This document shows, in pieces, positions 1-5,523 of a DNA stretch of 5,523 bases (positions are counted from its first letter, which is position 1; the number at the start of each line of letters is the position of its first letter). A program made the translations under genes and the position numbers. Source of the stretch: Chloroflexota bacterium (GTDB lineage Bacteria; Chloroflexota; Dehalococcoidia; UBA3495); contig JACZRM010000135.1 of NCBI GenBank assembly GCA_022576105.1, positions 1-5,523 on the forward strand. Direction: 5' to 3'. The notes under the pieces were generated by a model. That model did not search any database. It saw only the letters and a program-made list of their open reading frames with translations, and was not told where the DNA came from.

Positions 1-12
1 GCAGGCTGCCAA
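1..12 (-). other. Lipobox (Leu-Ala-Ala-Cys) of the partial lipoprotein
   Basis: The last four visible codons read Leu24-Ala25-Ala26-Cys27 straight after a Leu-rich core, matching the signal peptidase II consensus. Cleavage would fall between Ala26 and Cys27. The call rests on the motif alone because the mature protein lies beyond the edge. Confidence 0.55.
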
Positions 13-81
13 GGTCAGCAGCAGGAGGATCAGGCCAACCGGCAGCCCATTGCCTAGCCATTCGAATCTAGACAAAATCAC
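1..81 (-). CDS. Probable lipoprotein, N-terminal signal peptide only (partial)
   Basis: This is an open frame running off the left edge; only 27 codons are visible. It begins with GTG at 81-79, immediately after the TAA stop of the preceding gene (82-84), with no gap. A GGAG Shine-Dalgarno sequence at 91-94 lies 9 nt upstream, inside the end of the preceding gene, which favours GTG over the in-frame TTG two codons later. The peptide has a short polar start with one Arg (residue 5), a hydrophobic core with a run of Leu (about 13-24), and ends Leu-Ala-Ala-Cys, a good lipobox with Cys27 encoded by bases 3-1. By the usual rules it would be exported, lipidated on Cys27 and kept at the membrane surface. 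The mature part is outside the window, so its function is unknown. Tight coupling to the membrane-protein gene suggests a shared envelope role. A plain membrane helix is the alternative. Confidence 0.6.
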   Translation of the reverse strand, partial: MILSRFEWLGNGLPVGLILLLLTLAAC

Positions 82-1290
82 TTACTTCAACTCCGATATT
101 GTTAACGACAGCTTGCCGTCGGCCTGACCGCTGTCCGTGTTGTTTTTCAGGTTAAGCCGCCAGCCGGTCAGCCCTTGCTGCACCGCGGCTTGGTCCAGGC
201 GGAAAGTTACACTGGGAGCTTGAGGCGATATCTGCACCGGCTTGGACTGGCTGCCGTCCGGTCGCAGGAAAATTACCTCCAGGGAATCAGCCGTTCCCTG
301 CCACTCTGCCTTGGCATGAACGCGAGTTGGTACCGCTTCCGGCAAGGGGAAGGCAAAAGTGACATCTTCGCCAGGGTCCAGCAGGAAATCGGCTTGAAAG
401 GACGCACCGCCACCGCGAAGCACCAGGAAGGCAATTATTATTGCGGCCACCGCCAGCACCAGGACGGCCGCGCCGGCCCAGAGCAGCCATTTGGGAAATC
501 CCCTGGCCGGCGCCGGGGCGTCGGTCGCCTGGTCCAGCGCCTGCTCCGGTCTGCTGGACACTCGTAAATAGGCCCGGGGATTGCGCCGACGCCGGAACAT
601 GAACGCCACCGCGTTGCCCATGAAATTGGGTAAACGGGCCGTAGCATCCAACTGCGCTGGAATAGTCTTTGGCTCTGCGGTCTCCGGGTCCGGCGTTGCG
701 GAGAGCGTGAGCGAGTAGGTGCGAGGACGGCCTTTCAGGGGCCGTTTGGCTGGTTCAACCACCAACTCAACCCCGGTATTTTCACCCGGGCCCAACCGGG
801 GACGCTGGGGATCAAACAGGAACCGGCAAAGCGATTCCTGATCGCTTCCCGACATCTGAATGTTCAAGTCAGAGTTGCCGGAGTTGCTTAACTCCACCAG
901 AAAGTACCCCTTGGGGTTAGTGTCTTTCTGGGGTCGCACGAGGGCGTCGAAGGCGTAGAAAGGCAACAAGTCCAGAGTTGCCGGTTGCTCGGTTACTTGG
1001 GTGGGGTCTTTTTGCGAGCTGACTTTGATGGCAAAGGAATAATTCTTGGCCAGGGAAGCGCTGACCTTGGGAGGAGTGATCGTTAAAACGCTTTCGGCCT
1101 GGTCGGCCGGGAAAAGGGCGGAACTCACCAGAGATAGCTTACACCAGGATGGATCCAGCCCCACCACTTCCAGGGAAACTACGTCAACTACGTTGCTGGA
1201 GTTCTGCAGGGCAATGGTGATTTCAGCGGATTCGCCGGGGTTAAGCTGAATATTTTCGGGAGTAAGCGTAACTCCGATGTTGTCCGACAT
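82..1290 (-). CDS. Single-pass membrane protein with two Ig-like domains; candidate CisA-like CIS membrane adaptor
   Basis: The protein has 402 aa and no N-terminal signal peptide. Residues about 5-108 and 112-219 look like two Ig-like beta domains of the COG1470/NEW3 type, with paired features such as LNPGE (16-20) and LGPGE (166-170). An Arg-rich stretch (RRRR at 233-236) and a Pro/Ala-rich linker follow, then one strong membrane helix at 268-291. A beta-rich C-terminal domain at about 297-402 carries DPGED, PDG and GWRLNLKN elements that resemble PPC-type domains. Positive charges before the helix predict the N-terminus inside and the C-terminus outside. The ATG at 1290-1288 has GAGG 9 nt upstream and follows the DUF4159 gene by 23 nt. 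Known from the literature: S. coelicolor CIS needs a membrane adaptor, CisA, with a cytoplasmic N-terminus. Inferred: this protein plays the same docking role. The fold and topology are fairly secure; the adaptor role is a hypothesis, and homology to CisA was not tested. Confidence 0.72.
   Translation of the reverse strand: MSDNIGVTLTPENIQLNPGESAEITIALQNSSNVVDVVSLEVVGLDPSWCKLSLVSSALFPADQAESVLTITPPKVSASLAKNYSFAIKVSSQKDPTQVTEQPATLDLLPFYAFDALVRPQKDTNPKGYFLVELSNSGNSDLNIQMSGSDQESLCRFLFDPQRPRLGPGENTGVELVVEPAKRPLKGRPRTYSLTLSATPDPETAEPKTIPAQLDATARLPNFMGNAVAFMFRRRRNPRAYLRVSSRPEQALDQATDAPAPARGFPKWLLWAGAAVLVLAVAAIIIAFLVLRGGGASFQADFLLDPGEDVTFAFPLPEAVPTRVHAKAEWQGTADSLEVIFLRPDGSQSKPVQISPQAPSVTFRLDQAAVQQGLTGWRLNLKNNTDSGQADGKLSLTISELK
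91..94 (-). promoter_or_regulatory. Ribosome binding site deciding the GTG start of the lipoprotein
   Basis: GGAG on the minus strand lies 9 nt before GTG (81-79), within the last codons of the preceding gene. With stop and start directly adjacent (TAA then GTG), the two genes are probably translationally coupled. Confidence 0.5.
418..489 (-). other. Transmembrane helix coding segment of the 402-aa protein
   Basis: Codons 268-291 encode an uninterrupted run of Trp, Leu, Ala, Val, Ile and Phe, about 24 residues long. It is flanked by Arg/Lys before it (RGFPK) and Arg-Gly-Gly-Gly after it. It is the only segment of this kind in the protein, so the protein is single-pass. The heavier positive charge on the N-terminal side (residues 233-249) supports an N-in, C-out orientation. 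Confidence 0.85.
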
Positions 1291-1313
1291 TTGGCTTCGC
1301 CTCGGTTTCCTCT

Positions 1314-2489
1314 TTACCCGGTAGCCACTTTTATGGACCGAAGGTGAGTGCGCCGATAGGAATAGATACCCATATTGGTCCCAATCTCCATAGCCGACCG
1401 AATTGATGACCGGGCAGCGGGTTTTCCGGGGCTACCGCCCGCCCAGAGGCAACCAAAATCGCCGTCGCTGAATACTATACCATCACCCGCCATCAAGCGC
1501 GAGGGGCCGTTGGAGCCTTCCGGAGGTTGGCCGAATCGGTAGGGAGTTGTCAGCAAGGGGTGGTCCCGTTCCACCAATACCAGCTCCCGATTTAACTGCC
1601 GCGCCAGGGTTATAAATGATTGACTGAATGGATTGGAGTCTCCGCCGCCGACGTTTCCGGAACTGCAGGGTTCCCCCAACAGCACGCCACCGCGCCCTAG
1701 AAAATTGAGCAGAACATTTTGCCAGTCTTCGGTCACGTCAAATTCCTGGTGGCCGGCCATCAACAGCAGGCTGATCCCGGAAATGTCCTCGTTGAGATTA
1801 ACCGTCCCCTTCAATTCGGCCTGGTAGCCAGTATGAGAATTGATGGCCTGGACCAAGCCGAGCGCGCCGGACAAATGCAGCACTTCACCGCTGGCGGTAG
1901 CCTCCAACGGCACCACGCCAACGCTGATCTCCCCCATCGACCGCGGCCCGGATTCCTTGCGGTAACGCAGGTCGATCTGGTCCGGCCCCGGATCGCCCAT
2001 CTCCGGAGCGTCGGATACAGTTGAGCTGGTCCCAGAAATGGATACCCGGGCCAGTTCAACGCAAACATCGTTGGGGACCTGCCGGCGCTCCTCCAAGGTG
2101 TAGCCTTCCAGTATGTAGGCGGCCTGGGAATCGTCGCCGGCGGTGGCTTCATCACTGCCCTGGGAGACCTCCCGGTACTGCAAGACCAGCAACGCGCTGC
2201 CTGCTTCTTGGACTTGCAGCTGCAGGCGGAGTGGTTCCGCCACCATGATTACGTTTCCCTCCGAGTCTACGGCCACTCCGGGGTACACCACCACTGAATT
2301 GTCGGGAGGGCTCCAGGCGACCACATCCAGCCCGGTCACAACTCCAGGACGGTGCATGGACAGGGTGTGCAACTGGCGGTGCAACCGGTGGTAATCGTGG
2401 GCTGCCGACCAGGTGGCGACATCAATTGCCAGGCCACGGTGGGGATTGAGTCTTCGGATTGGCTTCTTCAACAGGTCGGCTAGAGACAC
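1314..2489 (-). CDS. Two-domain CIS accessory protein: baseplate-style N-terminal module plus DUF4159-like domain
   Basis: The protein has 391 aa and starts at GTG (2489-2487) behind a strong GGAGG 7 nt upstream. Residues about 16-105 contain HRPGVVTGLDV (46-56) and VYPGVAVDSEGNVI (68-81), a pattern of the beta-rich 'PG-A-D-G-I' modules found in tail and baseplate proteins. A middle stretch (about 125-205) includes VELARVSI and an acidic loop. Residues about 212-378 match the DUF4159 layout: LLLMAGHQEF (241-250), LLNFLGRGGVLLGEPC (260-275), ERDHPLL (307-313), then GIVFSDGDFGCLWAGG (337-352) and a late AMEIGTNMGIYSY (366-378). DUF4159 has a glutaminase-like fold in family classification, but no activity is established and no catalytic triad is claimed here; Cys275 is noted only as a candidate. 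The gene follows the tail protein I gene after 101 nt and precedes the membrane protein by 23 nt. It could be a peripheral baseplate part or a regulator of firing; which one cannot be told from sequence. Confidence 0.7.
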   Translation of the reverse strand: MSLADLLKKPIRRLNPHRGLAIDVATWSAAHDYHRLHRQLHTLSMHRPGVVTGLDVVAWSPPDNSVVVYPGVAVDSEGNVIMVAEPLRLQLQVQEAGSALLVLQYREVSQGSDEATAGDDSQAAYILEGYTLEERRQVPNDVCVELARVSISGTSSTVSDAPEMGDPGPDQIDLRYRKESGPRSMGEISVGVVPLEATASGEVLHLSGALGLVQAINSHTGYQAELKGTVNLNEDISGISLLLMAGHQEFDVTEDWQNVLLNFLGRGGVLLGEPCSSGNVGGGDSNPFSQSFITLARQLNRELVLVERDHPLLTTPYRFGQPPEGSNGPSRLMAGDGIVFSDGDFGCLWAGGSPGKPAARSSIRSAMEIGTNMGIYSYRRTHLRSIKVATG

Positions 2490-2590
2490 GCTGGCACCTC
2501 CGGGGCATTCAGATTACGGTAAATCCGAGATTCTTTGTTGTTCATCAGTTGGGCCAATATCGGGCGGTTTGACTCCCAGATCTGATCCCA
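2490..2590 (-). other. 101-nt gap between the wedge genes and the accessory genes
   Basis: This is the longest non-coding stretch in the window. It holds the GGAGG site at 2497-2501 and a weak 6-bp inverted repeat with a 6-nt loop (2510-2527, one G-U pair) with no T-run, so it is not a terminator. No convincing -35/-10 pair was seen. A 25-codon frame starts at an ATG overlapping the previous stop (TGATG, 2593-2589) and ends with TAA at 2516-2514. Separately, the tail protein I frame stays open past its TGA until TAG at 2482-2480. Neither frame has a recognisable product, and open frames of this length are expected by chance. Confidence 0.5.
2497..2501 (-). promoter_or_regulatory. Strong Shine-Dalgarno site fixing a GTG start
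   Basis: GGAGG on the minus strand sits 7 nt before GTG (2489-2487). The only nearby upstream ATG (2508-2506) is out of frame. This is the best ribosome site among the accessory genes and the only one not inside or touching the preceding gene, so the DUF4159 fusion probably initiates independently. Confidence 0.75.
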
Positions 2591-3238
2591 TCAATTGGGG
2601 GATTCGGGCGATTGGGTGGGTTGAGCAGTCACCGACCCGTTTCTGGCCACCACTTCAAGACTGTAGGCGGTGTGGGCTGGTTTCTCCGATTCGATGATTA
2701 ACTTTAGCTGGCGTAGGTTCACCGAGGCGGGGTCATCCAGTTCCAGGCGAACATTGAAAGTGAACTGCCCTCCGCTCCCTCCCAGTATTGTGTTCCAGCC
2801 CAGACGGGCGCTGCCGTCAAGCGTCAAGCCGCCAAATTCTTCGGTAATCTCCGGTTCCACTCCGCTGTAAACCTTCAAATAGTCTCGCAGACCTCGCTTG
2901 GTGCCCCGCCATTGGTACAGCTCAACCGCCGATTTTATCAGCGCCCGCCGGCTTTCCAGCGGCCAGGTCTCGTCCAGGACCAGGTTCAGCCAGGACGCCA
3001 GCCAGGTCAGCAATTCCGGCGGAGCGATGGCGGGATCCAGATAATATGAGATGTTGTCCAGGACCTCCTCCAGCGGCGCCATCACGCTCTCAAAAATCAT
3101 TAGAAAACGCCCCATGAAATCGCCCTCGGAGTAGATGGCCGGTAAATAGGCCAGGTAACTGCTGCGCTGCTCAACTCCAACGGCGTTGGGAGGCGCAAAT
3201 TCCTGGGGGACAGTGTTTTCCCTGGTGCTGACGACCAT
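2591..3238 (-). CDS. Phage tail protein I (P2 gpI / T4 gp7-like) of a CIS baseplate; Afp12/Cis12-type
   Basis: The protein has 215 aa and is complete. The motifs follow the CIS form of the family closely: YLAYLPAIYSEGDFMGRFL (28-46), a helix leading to YYLDP (65-69), then APPELLTWLASWL (72-84), the RGTKRGLRDYLKVYSG segment (111-126) followed by EITEEF (130-135), and a C-terminal LIIESEKPAHTAYSLEV (180-196). The last 15 or so residues are Pro/Ser/Gln-rich and probably disordered. In the family, this protein pairs with the J/gp6-like protein to form the baseplate wedge that surrounds the hub and holds the sheath until firing. The start ATG (3238-3236) has GAGGT at 3250-3246, 7 nt upstream, overlapping the J stop codon; the gap to J is 11 nt. 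Family assignment is secure; the number follows Afp/Cis order by analogy. Confidence 0.9.
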   Translation of the reverse strand: MVVSTRENTVPQEFAPPNAVGVEQRSSYLAYLPAIYSEGDFMGRFLMIFESVMAPLEEVLDNISYYLDPAIAPPELLTWLASWLNLVLDETWPLESRRALIKSAVELYQWRGTKRGLRDYLKVYSGVEPEITEEFGGLTLDGSARLGWNTILGGSGGQFTFNVRLELDDPASVNLRQLKLIIESEKPAHTAYSLEVVARNGSVTAQPTQSPESPN

Positions 3239-3245
3239 GACAACG

Positions 3246-3250
3246 ACCTC
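3246..3250 (-). promoter_or_regulatory. Ribosome binding site of tail protein I, touching the J stop codon
   Basis: GAGGT on the minus strand lies 7 nt before the ATG at 3238-3236 and shares its first base with the TAG stop (3252-3250) of the J gene. This arrangement favours coupled synthesis of the two wedge partners. Confidence 0.6.
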
Positions 3251-5283
3251 TAAAAGCAGGTTACGCTATGGCTGTGGGAGCAGAGCAACCCGGATGCTGG
3301 AACCGATAAGGACTGTATGGCCTCTCCCCGTACCCCGGTTGTTGGATCGACGGGGAACACCTTCAGGTCCTCAATGTAGTTCACCCCGGGCACCGATTGT
3401 ATCTGGGCGGAAAGTTCCGAGTCGAAGAGCCCCCGGCCAAAAGCCCAACCGGAGCCGTCGCCACCGCCGTGAACGGGATTGATGAACCGGTAAAGCTGCT
3501 CTTCGATGGCCTGCTTCACCTGGATTTCGGTCCCGGGTCTGGTGTTCACCCTGGCCTCTACTGCCACCCAGGTATACTCAGGTTCCGATACAGTCAATGC
3601 CACCGACAGTAATCGGCGCTCGTCCAGGTATTCCTTGACCTGTTTCAACAAATCGGCGGGGATAGCCAGGTCTTCCGGGGTTAGTCGGCGGTCAGACCTG
3701 GGGAGATTGGGCACCAGCAAGACCTGGACCACGCCCGGTGGCGGCGCTCCCTCCTGACCGGTTTCTTGGGGTTGCAAGCAGTGGGCGCGCCCCACCGAAG
3801 GAGACGCCTCCTTGGCCAGGAACTCAAAGTCTCCGGCGGTTACCGCGCGGTGCAGCGTGCGCAGGGCTTGCGGGCCCCGCATCTTGGCGTTTTCAATGTC
3901 CTCCGCTTCGACGCCGCCGGTGGCCGACCGACGGTTGGTCACGGATGCCACGTAAGGGATAGAAGACTTGAGCACCCGGAGGGTTTCCCTTCCCACGTTG
4001 CCCTGAGGTCCAGCGCCATGCCGATACGAAGTCAGCCGCACCCGGGAACCCCGGGGCGGCGCCGCCCCATGCCGGACGTTATCTCCATTGGGGGAGCGAA
4101 TGGCCGGGCCAAATCGGACTTCTCCCGAAACCGGATCACACTCAAAGTGACGGTCCAAAACGCCAGATTGGGAGAACTCGGAAACCTGTTCCCAGGCTTC
4201 CCATCCGCTGTTGTCTTCGGCTTCCACCTCCACGGTTTCCCCGGGGCCCAGCGGCAGTATGGGCACCTGGGATATCTTCATCACTTGCCCGGTCTTGCCG
4301 TCACTGGTGCCCAGCACTTCGCCCACTTGGCGGGTGATATTGCTGGCCGCAACCAGCCCTCCCACTGCTTGGGACTCGATAGTCCTCAATCGCGGGGACG
4401 ACTCGTAGGAGCCTTGCGACCGGCTGAAGGGTGTTAACTGACAGCGGATCCAGTATCCTTCCCGTAGACCCACGGTGGTCAGACCCGCGGTACGTGGCAG
4501 GTGGAACAACACTTGACCGTGGGTGTTCAGTCCTTGAGTGGCATCGGTATCCAACCAGGCCTGGCTTTCCGGTTGACGTTCAAACCTGTTCCAGTCTTGG
4601 TCGGCCCCGTCCCAATATTCCCAGAGCAATGGCGGATTATCCGGATTAACCCCCACCACGGCGATATCCTCCAAGCCAAAGTTGACCAGCAGCACCGCCC
4701 CTCGGAGATCAGACCCGTAACCAAGATAAAAGGTGTTGCCCGGCTGCGGTACGTCTTGAAACAGGCTGAAGTAGGGTGGTGCGTCGCCCTGGCCCGGACC
4801 CCGGGCCTGGCTGGCAGCCATTTCCTCCAGCAAGGGGATGCGGTCTTCGAATTGGGTCCCGTCCGGGGTGGTAAGAAAATGGTCGAGCCGGGGCACGGAG
4901 ATACTTAGATTCTCGTCGGTGGTAAAAACGATGGCGTTCTGAGTTTCGGTGCGTACTGTCGCTACCTCGGTGCCCCGGGGAATGGTCAGGGTTTCGGAGG
5001 TGGGCGCGGTGAGGCGAAAAGTGATCTCGGTCCTGGCCGGGTTGCCGGGGGTCAGCCTTACCCCGATCAGGTCCAGGAACTTCACATAGTTCTTGTCCGG
5101 CACCCGATTGAGCCGGTAGATAATCAGCTCGGTCATCCAGGCGAACAGCTCGATCAGCGTAATGCCCGGATCACTCAGGTTGTGGTCAGTCCATTCAGGA
5201 CAGTATTGGGGTATTTTGCTGCGGGCCTCGTTCACCAGGTCTTGAAATGTGCGATCGTCCAGGTTTTGCACCGGCAGAGCCAT
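3250..5283 (-). CDS. Baseplate J-like / putative baseplate assembly protein (T4 gp6-like; Afp11/Cis11-type)
   Basis: The protein has 677 aa and is complete. The N-terminus carries the family signature: DHNLSDPGITLIELFAWMTE (33-52), YRLNRVPDKNYVKFLDLIGV (56-75) and a PARTEITF turn (82-89). The middle has WEYWDGADQDW (221-231), GYWIRCQL (276-283) and WEAWEQVSEFSQSGVLDRHF (361-380), then GEVRFGPA (387-394) where relatives usually show FGDG. The C-terminal half has GAGPQGNVG (423-431), a LRTLHRAVTAGDFEFLAKE segment (474-492), the GRGLFDSELSAQIQSVPGV block (616-634) and a Ser/His-rich end. In the family this is the large wedge subunit that forms the baseplate ring with the gpI-like protein and links to the gp25-like protein. 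The ATG has GAGGAG 7 nt upstream and follows the gp25-like stop by 4 nt. No frameshift or internal stop is seen, and the length is within the usual CIS range. Confidence 0.93.
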   Translation of the reverse strand: MALPVQNLDDRTFQDLVNEARSKIPQYCPEWTDHNLSDPGITLIELFAWMTELIIYRLNRVPDKNYVKFLDLIGVRLTPGNPARTEITFRLTAPTSETLTIPRGTEVATVRTETQNAIVFTTDENLSISVPRLDHFLTTPDGTQFEDRIPLLEEMAASQARGPGQGDAPPYFSLFQDVPQPGNTFYLGYGSDLRGAVLLVNFGLEDIAVVGVNPDNPPLLWEYWDGADQDWNRFERQPESQAWLDTDATQGLNTHGQVLFHLPRTAGLTTVGLREGYWIRCQLTPFSRSQGSYESSPRLRTIESQAVGGLVAASNITRQVGEVLGTSDGKTGQVMKISQVPILPLGPGETVEVEAEDNSGWEAWEQVSEFSQSGVLDRHFECDPVSGEVRFGPAIRSPNGDNVRHGAAPPRGSRVRLTSYRHGAGPQGNVGRETLRVLKSSIPYVASVTNRRSATGGVEAEDIENAKMRGPQALRTLHRAVTAGDFEFLAKEASPSVGRAHCLQPQETGQEGAPPPGVVQVLLVPNLPRSDRRLTPEDLAIPADLLKQVKEYLDERRLLSVALTVSEPEYTWVAVEARVNTRPGTEIQVKQAIEEQLYRFINPVHGGGDGSGWAFGRGLFDSELSAQIQSVPGVNYIEDLKVFPVDPTTGVRGEAIQSLSVPASGLLCSHSHSVTCF

Positions 5284-5287
5284 GTCG

Positions 5288-5523
5288 CTACTCCTCGCCC
5301 AGAATTGTGTAGAAGGGGTACACCATGTTCACTTCGTCATTGGTGCCCCGTACCACGTACTGAATGTTGATCATGACCAAGCTGTGGTCCGAAGGGTCGG
5401 GTTGCACATCCACGTTGGTCACGTCAATGCGGGGCTCCCAGCGGGCCAACGCCTCTTGAACGTGGTAAGCCAGCAGCCCGGCGGTGGTGGCGTTATTGGG
5501 AGCGACGATAAATTCGTGAATCG
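5288..5523 (-). CDS. GPW/gp25-like baseplate wedge protein, C-terminal part (Afp9/Cis9-type)
   Basis: A frame enters from the right edge and ends at TAG (5290-5288); 77 full codons are visible, so the N-terminal third or so is missing. The visible protein reads through the typical gp25 C-terminal pattern: IHEFIVAPNNATT near the edge, HVQEALARWEPRIDV (the conserved EPRI turn), a LVMINIQYVV strand, then TNDEVNMVYPFY just before the end (ILGEE). In T4, P2 and Afp-type particles this small protein joins the wedge to the first sheath ring and starts sheath assembly. It is followed after 4 nt by the J gene, the usual neighbour in CIS loci. The call comes from manual translation of the minus strand. 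The start codon and upstream genes (hub, spike, PAAR, sheath, tube) lie outside the window. Confidence 0.9.
   Translation of the reverse strand, partial: IHEFIVAPNNATTAGLLAYHVQEALARWEPRIDVTNVDVQPDPSDHSLVMINIQYVVRGTNDEVNMVYPFYTILGEE
5291..5296 (-). promoter_or_regulatory. Ribosome binding site of the J gene, inside the end of the gp25-like gene
   Basis: GAGGAG on the minus strand is formed by the last two Glu codons of the gp25-like gene and lies 7 nt before the J ATG (5283-5281). The stop of one gene and the start of the next are 4 nt apart, so translation is likely coupled. Confidence 0.65.

Noticed and set aside
175..567. A 130-codon plus-strand frame opposite the membrane protein
   Set aside because: It is a shadow of the 402-aa gene, whose Ig-like domains and membrane helix are convincing. 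No family resemblance was seen.
1291..1313. Possible promoter between the DUF4159 fusion and the membrane-protein gene
   Set aside because: The 23-nt gap is taken up by two purine-rich Shine-Dalgarno-like stretches (AGAGGAA at 1307-1313, GAGG at 1300-1303), leaving no room for a recognisable promoter.
2510..2527. Inverted repeat in the gap after tail protein I, considered as a terminator or regulatory hairpin
   Set aside because: Only a 6-bp stem with a G-U pair and no T-run on the coding strand; too weak to call.
2413..2697. A 94-codon plus-strand frame spanning the 101-nt gap
   Set aside because: It overlaps the ends of two real minus-strand genes, lacks a clear ribosome site and has no recognisable features.
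3766..4437. A 223-codon open frame on the plus strand, antisense to the J gene
   Set aside because: It lies wholly inside the well-matched J gene, has low-complexity shadow-like composition and no recognisable motif. Long antisense frames are common in GC-rich coding sequence.
2591..5523. Ordinary prophage or T6SS locus
   Set aside because: The J, gpI and gp25-like proteins match the CIS-type forms. No capsid, packaging, lysis, integrase, TssJLM or ClpV gene is visible, and the downstream genes are membrane or accessory types. The short window cannot fully exclude a prophage.

Overview
All six supported genes lie on the minus strand and read from the right edge to the left as one apparent operon. 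It is part of the baseplate region of a phage-tail-like contractile injection system (CIS). In transcription order they are: the C-terminal part of a gp25-like baseplate wedge protein (5288-5523), a complete baseplate J/gp6-like protein (3250-5283), a complete P2 gpI/gp7-like tail protein (2591-3238), a two-part protein with a baseplate-style N-terminal module and a DUF4159-like C-terminal domain (1314-2489), a single-pass membrane protein with two Ig-like domains before the membrane segment (82-1290), and the start of a probable lipoprotein (1-81) cut by the window edge exactly at the lipobox cysteine.

The gp25-J-I set is the conserved wedge module of Afp/PVC/Cis-type injection systems. The motifs fit the CIS-type baseplate and tail families better than those of an ordinary lysis phage. 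No head, packaging, lysis, integrase or T6SS-specific gene is visible. The three wedge genes are separated by 4 and 11 nt, each with a clear Shine-Dalgarno sequence at or in the end of the previous gene. A 101-nt gap follows, then the accessory genes start with a strong GGAGG-GTG initiation site and continue with gaps of 23 and 0 nt.

The downstream half is the interesting part. The 402-aa protein has no signal peptide, a cytoplasmic-looking two-domain N-terminal half, an arginine-rich stretch, one membrane helix and a C-terminal beta-rich domain outside. This is the layout expected of a membrane adaptor that recruits an intracellular CIS to the membrane, as described for CisA of Streptomyces coelicolor. 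The DUF4159 fusion before it and the lipoprotein after it would be further accessory parts. The working model is an intracellular, membrane-docked CIS rather than a released particle. This is inference from gene layout and topology, not proof.

The organism cannot be fixed. The sequence is moderately GC-rich (judged by eye, not computed), with normal Shine-Dalgarno sites and a bacterial lipobox. The style of the CIS and of the Ig-like membrane protein would suit Chloroflexota or another environmental bacterium with CIS loci, but this is a weak guess. No RNA genes, CRISPR arrays, insertion sequences, convincing promoters or terminators were seen.
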